A DNA stretch of 64,000 bases from Scytonema millei VB511283 (GTDB taxonomy: Bacteria; Cyanobacteriota; Cyanobacteriia; Cyanobacteriales; Chroococcidiopsidaceae), in NCBI RefSeq assembly GCF_000817735.3, contig NZ_JTJC03000007.1, forward strand, positions 62,001 through 126,000, given 5' to 3'. Below, piece by piece: positions 41,105-49,482 of the stretch. The notes under the pieces are model-generated. The model was not told the origin of the DNA. It ran no database searches and saw only the letters and a list, made by a program, of their open reading frames with translations. Both the position numbers and the translations under genes were made by a program. Within the stretch, counting starts at the first letter, position 1. Each line of letters starts with the position of its first letter.

Positions 41105-43381
41105 TTAAACAATAAAAACTTCATCATCTGGAAGACGTAGCTGTTTAAACTTCATTGCCATTGTTAAAATTCCTGATAAGCCTGCTAAAAACTCGTATTG
41201 TCTTTCATCATCATTGCAAGCAATAGTTATAGGATACGAAACAATTCCTTGTTTATGTAACTGGAAAAGAGTAGCAGCATTAGTTCGAGGACAAATAATG
41301 ACTCCTGGCAAAAGATTTTTTGATAATGTCTGCAATTCAGGTGTTGGACGTATTGCTCCTCCAACGCTGCGAATAATTTGACAATTTTTAAAAGCTGTTA
41401 ATTTATTCAGTTCCGTGTTGATAAACTCTTGTTGACTATCAAGATATCGCATTCTAAAACTCAGTTTATAAGTCTCAGTTGCACGAGTTCTGATTTCGAT
41501 AAAATCACCGTTTTGAACAAATTCGTAATAGCGCAATAGATGAAAAGGATCGATTTGACTTTTCTCAGCTTCATCTAAGATAAAACCGAATGGATCGCGA
41601 ATGGGAAGGTTTTCAAATAAACTATAGCGAAAAGTAAATAATGGGGCATAGCTTGTACTAAAAATTTCAGCAAACTCTTTGAGTTCAGCTACTATGTCAT
41701 CTTGTTTAAAAATATCTTCGTATGCATCTATTGTCGTGCGTCCAGCTTGTAAATCATCCCACTCTTCAGGTGATTTTACTCTAATATAGTTTTTAACAAA
41801 AGCTCGCCCACCTTTGATATACTTCCAGTCTTTTTTGAGTTTATCTAAAGACATTTGAGCAATATTTTCAGCACCTTGCAAAACTTTCATTCTGTAGCGA
41901 TAGTCTTGCCAAGTGCGATTTCCCCCAAGAATTGATTTTAAAGTACCAAACAATTTTGGAATTAATTCAGCAAGTGCTAAGTTTTCAGAATTTTTTTCCA
42001 GTTCTAATAAAGGACGTGCGATTTCTAGAGATGCTTCTGAACGCCAATAAGCTGTTAAAAAAGGCTTGTCTAAACAGGGAAGTATATTGAGTAAATCTTT
42101 TAGCGCGGTACGACCTCCAGTCGTATTAAGAGTATTTAAACCTTCTTGCCAAGCATTAGCAGGCAAGTAAGCAATAGCTTCTGAATCAATATTAGTTTCA
42201 GATTTACCTAAAACACGTCCTACTCTACCTATTCTCTGCCAAAAAGCAGCGCGATCGCGTGCCGAAAAAATTAACCAGTCTAAATTCTGTCGTGTTGGTT
42301 CGGGGTTCCTTTCAAAGTTAAATCCTACATCTACAGTGCTAGTTGCCAAAATAACTTGACACTGCATAGCCTTTTGTCTATCTTGTTTAGGTGCAGGTCC
42401 CGTAATGCGTCCGATATAATCAGTGAGTCCTCGATTATCTAAAACTTTTTTGAGAAGATTAATATTATCCAGAGAATCCAAAATTACAGCACCATTTTTA
42501 TCTGGACTTTCTCGAAGTCGATGAACAACTTCTGTAGCTAATTCTGCTATCCACACTTCTTTACTGTCTGGCTTCGGTTTTAACTCTAAGTTGACTGCTG
42601 TTTGTGATGGGACAAAATTAGTATTAGCTGCTTCTCCATCAATTCTCGCAATCCTCACCCCTGCCTGTTTTAAATTTTCTAATGCTGATTCACAAGCTGG
42701 TTCTGGTGTTGCTGTCAGCAATACTATCTTCCGTCCATGTTGAAAAAAGCCAAAGACGTGAGAGTATGCTAGATAAAACAGCATTCCTACTAGCTGTTTA
42801 GCATCGTAGAGATGAAATTCGTCAAAGATGACTGTAGAGAATTTAGTGTAAAAACTAGCAGCAATATTATCTCTGTCTAGCTTGTTGTATGCAAAAAAAG
42901 TTGCATAGTAGAAAATATCAGGATTCGTTACTAACAGAATTGGTGTATTTGCTCCAACATCATCAAAAATTGTAGCAGGATTGCGCAAGACATTATATAG
43001 TTTTTCTCCTGAACGACTGCCAACTTTATCGTTAGACCAGCTTTTAATATCTTGAGCCGAAGCTGATTTGACAATATGAGGTAAGTTAGCCTCACGCACA
43101 AACTGCTTAGCTGCTTCTGTTTGCTGTTCAATTAAAGCATTAGTTGGTGCGATATAAACAGCACTTTTATGTGGCTGATGTTTTAAAACTGTCAACCCTG
43201 CTTTAGTTTTACCCGTACCAGTTGGTGCTAAATCGAGAATAATATCGGCATTTTTTGATTGTTCAAACACATCAACTTGATGTTGAAGTGCTTTTGTCAT
43301 GAAAGATATTTCTTCTGGCAAATTTACACAAACCGAAATACTACGAGGTTCTAGCCTGGTAACTAATCTTTGATTATTCAT
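41105..43381 (-). CDS. cas3: Type I-D Cas3 helicase (no HD domain)
   Basis: A 758-residue superfamily 2 helicase that unwinds and degrades target DNA with Cas10d. Walker A is APTGTGKTK (about residue 54), the DExH box is FDEFHLYD (about 190) and motif VI is FWQRIGRVGR. There is no HD nuclease motif, as expected where the HD domain is in Cas10d. ATG 43381 overlaps csc1 by 8 bp; the frame from 43447 lies inside csc1. Its place between csc1 and cas6 is unusual. Confidence 0.9.
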   Translation of the reverse strand: MNNQRLVTRLEPRSISVCVNLPEEISFMTKALQHQVDVFEQSKNADIILDLAPTGTGKTKAGLTVLKHQPHKSAVYIAPTNALIEQQTEAAKQFVREANLPHIVKSASAQDIKSWSNDKVGSRSGEKLYNVLRNPATIFDDVGANTPILLVTNPDIFYYATFFAYNKLDRDNIAASFYTKFSTVIFDEFHLYDAKQLVGMLFYLAYSHVFGFFQHGRKIVLLTATPEPACESALENLKQAGVRIARIDGEAANTNFVPSQTAVNLELKPKPDSKEVWIAELATEVVHRLRESPDKNGAVILDSLDNINLLKKVLDNRGLTDYIGRITGPAPKQDRQKAMQCQVILATSTVDVGFNFERNPEPTRQNLDWLIFSARDRAAFWQRIGRVGRVLGKSETNIDSEAIAYLPANAWQEGLNTLNTTGGRTALKDLLNILPCLDKPFLTAYWRSEASLEIARPLLELEKNSENLALAELIPKLFGTLKSILGGNRTWQDYRYRMKVLQGAENIAQMSLDKLKKDWKYIKGGRAFVKNYIRVKSPEEWDDLQAGRTTIDAYEDIFKQDDIVAELKEFAEIFSTSYAPLFTFRYSLFENLPIRDPFGFILDEAEKSQIDPFHLLRYYEFVQNGDFIEIRTRATETYKLSFRMRYLDSQQEFINTELNKLTAFKNCQIIRSVGGAIRPTPELQTLSKNLLPGVIICPRTNAATLFQLHKQGIVSYPITIACNDDERQYEFLAGLSGILTMAMKFKQLRLPDDEVFIV

Positions 43382-44132
43382 TGCTACTGCCTCTACCGCA
43401 AAAATGTAAGTCTGCTGGGATGATTGTTTCATCAATCTGCCAAGCACAACCTCGAAAACGTAGATTTTTAATAATGGGTGCGGGAGGGATAGAAATTAAA
43501 TCAAAAGCTAAAGTTTCTAGTTGCTGTGGTAAATCGGTAGCATTTAGATAATGTTGACTTTGATATTCACCTTCCGGTAGTAAATTAACTGATGATTCAT
43601 TGAGTATGTTGACTTTAACTTTACTCATAAATTTACCAAGACGAATATAATCGGGTAATTGGCTATTTCCAAACACCAAAGTTTGAAATCTGTTACCGCG
43701 TTCAATCATCCGCAGTTTTCCAGTTTGGGGAAAATTACTTGGTCTAAATGAATTAGGTTTTTTCCCTTGGCGCTGTAATGGTAAATCTTCTCTTGCAGTA
43801 GCAACCCGATTATTAGTCATTGAATACCAATAAGCATCAGAAAGAGCATTAAAACGTTCAAATCTGAATGCAATTTTATCTAGAGGTGAAGCTGGTAAGA
43901 TATAAAAATCTCGTGCTATTGGTTGTAAATCTTCTTTGTAGGTTGGTCGTCCTGTAGCCTGACCTTGGAGGCGATAGGGGGAATTTACTAAACCTAAAGC
44001 ATAGGTAAGAGCGTAATTCCCAATGACCCCCTCAGTATAATAGGTATCAGACAACTCCCTAGAGGCAAAAAAAACTGGTTCGAGACAGTATAATTCAATA
44101 AGTTTTGCTTGCTGAAAAGGAATTGTTGACAT
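43374..44132 (-). CDS. csc1: Cascade subunit Csc1 (Cas5d-like)
   Basis: A 252-residue RAMP protein of the type I-D effector, the Cas5 equivalent that binds the 5' handle of the crRNA. Matches the family by its start (AKLIELYCLEPVFFASRELSDTYYTEGVIGNYALTYALG region) and neighbours. Starts 3 bp after csc2, so translation is probably coupled. If Csc1 reads the handle, the AUUGAAAC to AGUGAAAC change in new repeats would be seen by this protein. Confidence 0.92.
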   Translation of the reverse strand: MSTIPFQQAKLIELYCLEPVFFASRELSDTYYTEGVIGNYALTYALGLVNSPYRLQGQATGRPTYKEDLQPIARDFYILPASPLDKIAFRFERFNALSDAYWYSMTNNRVATAREDLPLQRQGKKPNSFRPSNFPQTGKLRMIERGNRFQTLVFGNSQLPDYIRLGKFMSKVKVNILNESSVNLLPEGEYQSQHYLNATDLPQQLETLAFDLISIPPAPIIKNLRFRGCAWQIDETIIPADLHFCGRGSSNE

Positions 44133-44135
44133 AAT

Positions 44136-45164
44136 CTAACTCTCTACTTCAACTGGAGTATTTTTTCCTTTACTTTTAGTCTTTTTCTTTTCAGCCGCAA
44201 CCTGACGGAAAGATTCATAGGATTGGCTTAAGCGTTTGAGAAAACTATCGCGTTCTGCTTCTGACCAATGAGTCTCTACATCAGCAATTAAATTGACTAA
44301 TTCTGCTTCAGATAAATGCACAGATACTCCTCTTCTATTTCTCCAATTTGCAATGGCTTGCTGGCTAGCTGTAATTAATTGGTTAGAATTCAGAGGGTGT
44401 TCTAAAGGTTTACCTAAAACATCGTAAGTAGCTTGTACGAGTTCTAAAGAACTTGGTAGTTCAGTAATACTACCAAATACACCTAATATTTGATTTTCCA
44501 TGCGTCCCACACGACTGGACACAGCACCGTAACGACTGGTGAATAAAATATTACCGACGACATATCGTAGTTCATCAGCAGTCACATCTTTGAGAGTGAC
44601 GACATCTAAAAAATGTACGCCTGGTTTGATATATTCGCTCGTATTTAAAGCTGTGGAAGCGTTACTTTTTTCATCGCGCATCGTACCATTTTCATAAATA
44701 GCGTTAATTGTGCGATCGCCCACAACGTCACTAGCAGGTAAAATACTAAAAGCATCCTCAGTCCAAATACGGCTTTTTTGTGCGCCACCACCACCAGCAG
44801 CGAAACCATACAGGAAACAATCTACGCACATTTCACAGGGTGAATTAGTATTTAAAGAACAAAGAGAGCCATCTTTACTATTAGTATATAAAAGCTCATG
44901 CGCTCTTAAATGCTCTCTACCATAGCGTCTTTCCGGTGCTATTTGCTTACGCTTAGTCATTACCAAGCGTTGAATTATAGTTTTTTGATTTTCACCTTCT
45001 AAACCTGCTTGGACAAACTCACTACACATTGGTTCGCCAGAACCTTCTGTACGAAAAATAGTTTCAGAATGAGTTGTTCTTAAAACTACTAAAGTGATAA
45101 AACGTCCTTTAGGAAAATTTTCGTAAGTGGTTGCAAGAACTGAAGAAAGCTTTTGAATCGACAT
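44136..45164 (-). CDS. csc2: Cascade backbone subunit Csc2 (Cas7d)
   Basis: A 342-residue RAMP protein that forms the filament along the crRNA spacer. Features are KGRFITLVVLRTTHSETIF, RRYGREHLRAHE, the cysteine group CEMCVDCFLYGFAAGGGG and YGAVSSRVGRMEN. The C-terminus is lysine-rich (KKKTKSKGK). 16 bp after cas10d in the operon. Confidence 0.94.
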   Translation of the reverse strand: MSIQKLSSVLATTYENFPKGRFITLVVLRTTHSETIFRTEGSGEPMCSEFVQAGLEGENQKTIIQRLVMTKRKQIAPERRYGREHLRAHELLYTNSKDGSLCSLNTNSPCEMCVDCFLYGFAAGGGGAQKSRIWTEDAFSILPASDVVGDRTINAIYENGTMRDEKSNASTALNTSEYIKPGVHFLDVVTLKDVTADELRYVVGNILFTSRYGAVSSRVGRMENQILGVFGSITELPSSLELVQATYDVLGKPLEHPLNSNQLITASQQAIANWRNRRGVSVHLSEAELVNLIADVETHWSEAERDSFLKRLSQSYESFRQVAAEKKKTKSKGKNTPVEVES

Positions 45165-45180
45165 AATTAACTCCTATTAA

Positions 45181-47874
45181 TTAAGTATTGGTAGTATTTT
45201 CATCTGAATCGTCTTGAGATTGAGATTTTAGTTGCTTGCGTGCTTCCTCAAGAAAGAATAAATAGGCAGCTTCTAAAGTTTTTCGGTCAGATAGAAACTT
45301 TTCAGGACGTGCTGAATAAACTTCCTCATATAGCTTTCGCAAAACCTCGTAATAACGCTTAACTTGTTCTAGCTTCGTCGCACCAACACCGTGTTCGCGA
45401 ATACGATCTAAACGGGTGTGGTATTGTTGTATCAAAGCTGCAAAAATCATCTCTAAATCTAAATGAGATTTTTGAGTGCGAATAGCAGCAATAAAAGCTG
45501 TGAAAGGTTCTGTTTGAGCAGTACGTTTGAAAGAGCTTCCCCAGATTTTCGCCTCCGCTGCTATTTGAGCAGCTTCTTTGAGATACTGAGTCAATAATGC
45601 GGTTTCATTTGGCATAAGATTCTTCAATAAAGTATTTAATGATTCGCAAATCCGACTCCAAATTGCACTCAAATTTGGTTCATCTTGTTCTCGTAAAATC
45701 CAACGTAGTAAAACATAATAAAGTTCTATTGGTCTCGCACAAGCACGAGCTAAATCGTACAAACAATCATCGGCTTTTTGAATACTTGCTACAGATATTG
45801 CTAGTTTGCCAATACAACGTAGACGCTCAAGAATTTTTTCTGCATCTTGACGTTCTTGATATTGTCCATTCCCTAGTAAAGGTTGCAGAGCAGCAGGAAT
45901 TCCTTCTACTCGTCCGTAAACATCATTAAATAACTCGACTTCTAAGTTGCTACTAAGAGTAAAAGGAAAGCCAATATCTAAAGACAAAGATATTTCTAAA
46001 CCGAGTCTCAGCGATTTAAGTAATGCTAAAGAAGCGTTAGTTTCTCCCCACACTATAGGAATAATCACTGTTGTATGTACAAATTCTGGACGCTTCGGTA
46101 ACGCTGCACCAACTACTTTATTAGCTTTAAATTCAAGTATGTTATCTCGATATAGCTGAATTTCATCAACAGTGACAGTGCCACCCTCAGCATTTGTTGC
46201 TGCGAGTTGTTGTAGAAGTTCGCGCCAAATTCTTAATAATTCAGGTGCAGAACCTTTAGGTAATGCTAAATGTAAATAAAGTGGGTCTTGTTTTTTAACA
46301 GATGGGAAATTTGCCCCAACCGACATCAATTGATAAGCTAAAGCTGCAATTGAATCTGCTTGTCTTTTAGGCTCTGCATTGATACCACCTGGTAAGCGAT
46401 TAGAAAAAGCTTGGACTTTCGTACCTGGAGGCATATTATCTGAAATTAGCTCATCTATATTATTAGAAGTGGAGCCTAAAGAGCATCTTTGTCTAGGATT
46501 TGCTTCTATATAAGCATTTAAATCATTGACTCCATTTAACCGAATAGCAAAAGGTAAATTTACCATTCTGTTAACGGCTGCAATCACTTCCTCAGATACC
46601 TCTATGTCCTCTGAGGATTGTGTACTTTTCTTTCTAAGTTGGAAAGATTCTTTGAGAGCTTCTTGAATACCTTCAATTCCATTAATAGCAGCTTTTGCAG
46701 CAAATAAAGGTCGCCCATATTGACCATTAAATGGTTCAAGAGCAATCCGTTGCTGTTCAGAAATACCAGTATGACAAGCAATTTTGTCCCAAACTTCTTT
46801 AGGACTTAATCCTACCTCACGGTAGCTGAGATAAGCTGCTTTCAATCCCTCAGATATGGCAAATTCTTCTGCATTACTCACAGGTATTAAACCAACTTCA
46901 GTCGCTTTGTTTATTGCATCTGCACCAGCCGCATCGCCCCACTTAGTCACATCTTTAGCAATCTTGTCTGATTTATAACTAGCTTTTTTCTTTTCTAGAA
47001 GCGCCTCAATATTTATTAATACTTCCTCTATATTTTGCTGAATAGCTTGATGAGTAATCTTAATACCATCCTTAGTAGGTCTAACAAGTCTTTCGATATT
47101 ATTCCCAAAAACTAAGTCGATTTTACTTTGCCAAACACCCGCTATTTCTTTTGTCAAATTTACTTTTGGTAGGGCTTCACCTTCAAACAGTTCGCCATCA
47201 GGAAAAATTGCTAAAGAATTCAACCCATGCTTTTGTAAAACTTCTTCACAAGCACCTAATAGTAAGGCTGTAATATAACCTTTATCTTCAGTTAAACGTA
47301 ATCTAAGCAGGTTGCAGCTTCGCCCAAAAGCAACAGTTAATTCCGTTTCTAGTTTGCGAAAACGTTTTTCATCTGGAATTCCTAAATCAAACAAATCAGC
47401 AGCCGTCAGCATCGCCGCCCATCGTTCAATGTCTGGGTCTTCTGGTAAAAATCTTGCCGCATCGCTGATGTTGTGACCTGAATGTCGTTCAATTAGCTTT
47501 CTGACTAATTCAAAGTCATCGTCTGTCACCACAAAAGTTAGTACACAAGCCCTTTCAAGCTGTTCTCTTAAAAAGTCCTTATTTCTGGCTAGAGTTTTGA
47601 CATTACGCCCTTCAGTATCTAATTTATTCAAGTCATGAACAGCCGTTGCAGCTAGCAGCAATGGTCTTTTATCTTCAGATACTCCTGCTATTCGACTTAC
47701 CGTCAAAATAAATTGACAGGCAGAATCTAAATGCTCTGCAAGGGTTGTTCCTTTCCTTACCCCATACTGATGATGGTGTGCGTGATTTTCGTATAGTTGA
47801 GGGCGAATTTCACTGAAATAACGCTCCTCCAAACTTTTGGGAGGGCGATTTAAAAGCCTATTGCGCTTAATCAT
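45181..47874 (-). CDS. cas10d: Type I-D large subunit Cas10d (Csc3) with HD nuclease
   Basis: An 897-residue large subunit and nuclease. The N-terminal HD domain has EHLD (His48), VHDLNKL (His80-Asp81) and ERHSGH (His131, His134). The rest is a Cas10-like body without a GGDD cyclase motif, as expected for type I-D. It is the first gene of the operon. Its ATG is preceded by GGATTGAAAT, identical in nine positions to the 3' part of the CRISPR repeat, in place of a normal ribosome site. Confidence 0.93.
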   Translation of the reverse strand: MIKRNRLLNRPPKSLEERYFSEIRPQLYENHAHHHQYGVRKGTTLAEHLDSACQFILTVSRIAGVSEDKRPLLLAATAVHDLNKLDTEGRNVKTLARNKDFLREQLERACVLTFVVTDDDFELVRKLIERHSGHNISDAARFLPEDPDIERWAAMLTAADLFDLGIPDEKRFRKLETELTVAFGRSCNLLRLRLTEDKGYITALLLGACEEVLQKHGLNSLAIFPDGELFEGEALPKVNLTKEIAGVWQSKIDLVFGNNIERLVRPTKDGIKITHQAIQQNIEEVLINIEALLEKKKASYKSDKIAKDVTKWGDAAGADAINKATEVGLIPVSNAEEFAISEGLKAAYLSYREVGLSPKEVWDKIACHTGISEQQRIALEPFNGQYGRPLFAAKAAINGIEGIQEALKESFQLRKKSTQSSEDIEVSEEVIAAVNRMVNLPFAIRLNGVNDLNAYIEANPRQRCSLGSTSNNIDELISDNMPPGTKVQAFSNRLPGGINAEPKRQADSIAALAYQLMSVGANFPSVKKQDPLYLHLALPKGSAPELLRIWRELLQQLAATNAEGGTVTVDEIQLYRDNILEFKANKVVGAALPKRPEFVHTTVIIPIVWGETNASLALLKSLRLGLEISLSLDIGFPFTLSSNLEVELFNDVYGRVEGIPAALQPLLGNGQYQERQDAEKILERLRCIGKLAISVASIQKADDCLYDLARACARPIELYYVLLRWILREQDEPNLSAIWSRICESLNTLLKNLMPNETALLTQYLKEAAQIAAEAKIWGSSFKRTAQTEPFTAFIAAIRTQKSHLDLEMIFAALIQQYHTRLDRIREHGVGATKLEQVKRYYEVLRKLYEEVYSARPEKFLSDRKTLEAAYLFFLEEARKQLKSQSQDDSDENTTNT

Positions 47875-48056
47875 ATACAGTTATTTCAATCCAAAATCAA
47901 GTCTAGGTTGCTGAGCCAACTTTTGAGATGAGTGCTTATACGGAGACAATCTTGCAAGTTAAAGCTGTGTCACTGCACTTTTTGCAATCAGACTATTTAT
48001 AATTACATTTATGAATATGACATAACGTTTTAGAAAGTGCAAGTGTATTACTGTAA
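47875..48056. promoter_or_regulatory. Divergent cas/WYL control region with repeat-like blocks
   Basis: 182 bp between cas10d and the WYL regulator gene. Two 9-nt blocks equal parts of the CRISPR repeat: TTTCAATCC (47884-47892) and GGAGACAAT (47942-47950), same order and strand but 49 bp apart instead of 7. An inverted repeat CACTGCACTTTTT (47971-47983) / GAAAGTGCAAGTG (48033-48045) and a palindrome CTTGCAAG (47951-47958) are operator candidates for the WYL protein. Confidence 0.6.
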
Positions 48057-48920
48057 ATGCCCAGAAAAAAAGATACGATTACACTGTCAATTCCGCCAGG
48101 GACTAAGGAAAAACTCGAAGAAATAGCCCGTCGCCTCAATATCCTTTGGGGCAAAGAAGCCAGTGTTTCTGGCTTAATCGTGGCGATCGCACAACACTCT
48201 GTAGAGATTGGAAAGCCCTTCACGCTTGACGCTAACCAAATTAACGCTTTACAGCAGGCGATAAAAGCCCTCAACGATGCAGGTCACATAGGAGAAGCAC
48301 AAACTGTACTTGCACTCTTATTGGAACGCGGCAATCTCGAAGCGCCACTGCGTCAATCGCTGATGAAACAACTCGGTCAACCCGTTCGAGAATGGAGGAG
48401 TAGGATAGAAGAACTAATTCAAACACAGCAGCCTTTTTACCTGCTCTATCAAAACTCTCAAGATCGGGAATTAGATTATAAAGTCCGTCACGCTCAAGTA
48501 AGATTTTTTGAAAAACGCTTCCATTTGATGATTTGGTGCGACGAGACAGCAGACGTAGAAGATGATATCCCAGAACTGCCCGAACTATGGCACAACCGTT
48601 GCCTGAGCTTTGACAGAATTAAATCTGTCGTGGCTACTAGTGGGGATTGGCGAGACGAACTCGATTACATAGAAGTGCAATTACACTTTCGGGGTGGGCT
48701 AATTAAAGCTTATCAACCGAAGGAAGAAGATCTTGAAGATGACACAATCGGTGATGTACGTCAGGTAGTGCGACGAGTCGCTAATCCCTTCTGGCTAATT
48801 CGAGAAGTGGCACGGTATTGGGAAGATTGCGTCATTGTATCGCCGGAGAGTATGCGCGATCGCCTCAAGCAAAAAGTCCTTACTTTATGCAAGTTGTATG
48901 ATATCGAAACCAGAGGTTAA
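48057..48920 (+). CDS. WYL-domain transcriptional regulator of the cas operon
   Basis: A 287-residue protein divergent from cas10d. The N-terminus (KKDTITLSIPPGTKEKLEEIARRL) resembles a ribbon-helix-helix DNA-binding segment; the C-terminal part (about 120-270, with KVRHAQVRFFEKRFHLMIWCDE) is WYL-like, a domain thought to sense ligands or nucleic acid. In Synechocystis the WYL protein Sll7009 is a reported repressor of the type I-D locus, so a repressor role is a reasonable inference. The start at 48057 follows no strong ribosome site. Confidence 0.85.
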   Translation: MPRKKDTITLSIPPGTKEKLEEIARRLNILWGKEASVSGLIVAIAQHSVEIGKPFTLDANQINALQQAIKALNDAGHIGEAQTVLALLLERGNLEAPLRQSLMKQLGQPVREWRSRIEELIQTQQPFYLLYQNSQDRELDYKVRHAQVRFFEKRFHLMIWCDETADVEDDIPELPELWHNRCLSFDRIKSVVATSGDWRDELDYIEVQLHFRGGLIKAYQPKEEDLEDDTIGDVRQVVRRVANPFWLIREVARYWEDCVIVSPESMRDRLKQKVLTLCKLYDIETRG

Positions 48921-48957
48921 ATTAGGCAAAGATACGAACAGAAACTAGCTGCTAAGC

Positions 48958-49395
48958 CTAAATATAGTACATATAATCTAACTGCCTGCGAGCGGAAACG
49001 CGATCGCACAAGTCTTGGAGCGTATAGTTTTGCCAAACTGTGTTAGCCGCCTGTTCTGCTGATTGCCAAACTTCCTCAATCGCACCTCTTTCTGCGGCTT
49101 CAGGAGCATTCTTCTCTCCTGAAGAAACAATGTCTAATCCTTCGATACAACGCAAAGCATCTAGCAGCGTAATTTGGCGTGGTTCTCGTGCCAGGATGTA
49201 ACCACCCTTAGCTCCACGTACACCTTTAATCAATCCGCCTCGCCGCAATATCGCCAGCAGTTGATCCAAATAACGCTCTGGTATATCTCGTCTAGCTGCT
49301 ATCTGTCGAATTTGGAGTAGCTGAGCGCTCTGATAAGCATTCGCCAACTCTAGCAGCGCCAGCAGTGCATATTCAGATTTGCTCGAAAGTTCCAT
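48958..49395 (-). CDS. Rrf2 family transcriptional regulator
   Basis: A 145-residue winged-helix protein: MELSSKSEYALLALLELA, then the recognition region DIPERYLDQLLAILRRGGLIKGVRGAKGGY and wing. It lacks the three-cysteine cluster site of IscR or NsrR (only two scattered cysteines), so it is probably not an iron-sulphur sensor of that type. The target is unknown; related cyanobacterial proteins are often annotated as Slr0846-like. Convergent with the WYL gene. Confidence 0.9.
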   Translation of the reverse strand: MELSSKSEYALLALLELANAYQSAQLLQIRQIAARRDIPERYLDQLLAILRRGGLIKGVRGAKGGYILAREPRQITLLDALRCIEGLDIVSSGEKNAPEAAERGAIEEVWQSAEQAANTVWQNYTLQDLCDRVSARRQLDYMYYI

Positions 49396-49482
49396 TGGAA
49401 AAACTAGAAGGTAAACAGAATTAGTATGACTAGCTTACACCACCAAGCGATCGCATATCCCGGCGACACGAACAAAACCCCC

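Noticed and set aside
48915-48965. Possible bidirectional terminator between the WYL and Rrf2 genes
   Set aside because: Only a 5-6 bp TTAGGC/GCCTAA match with a long loop and no T run.
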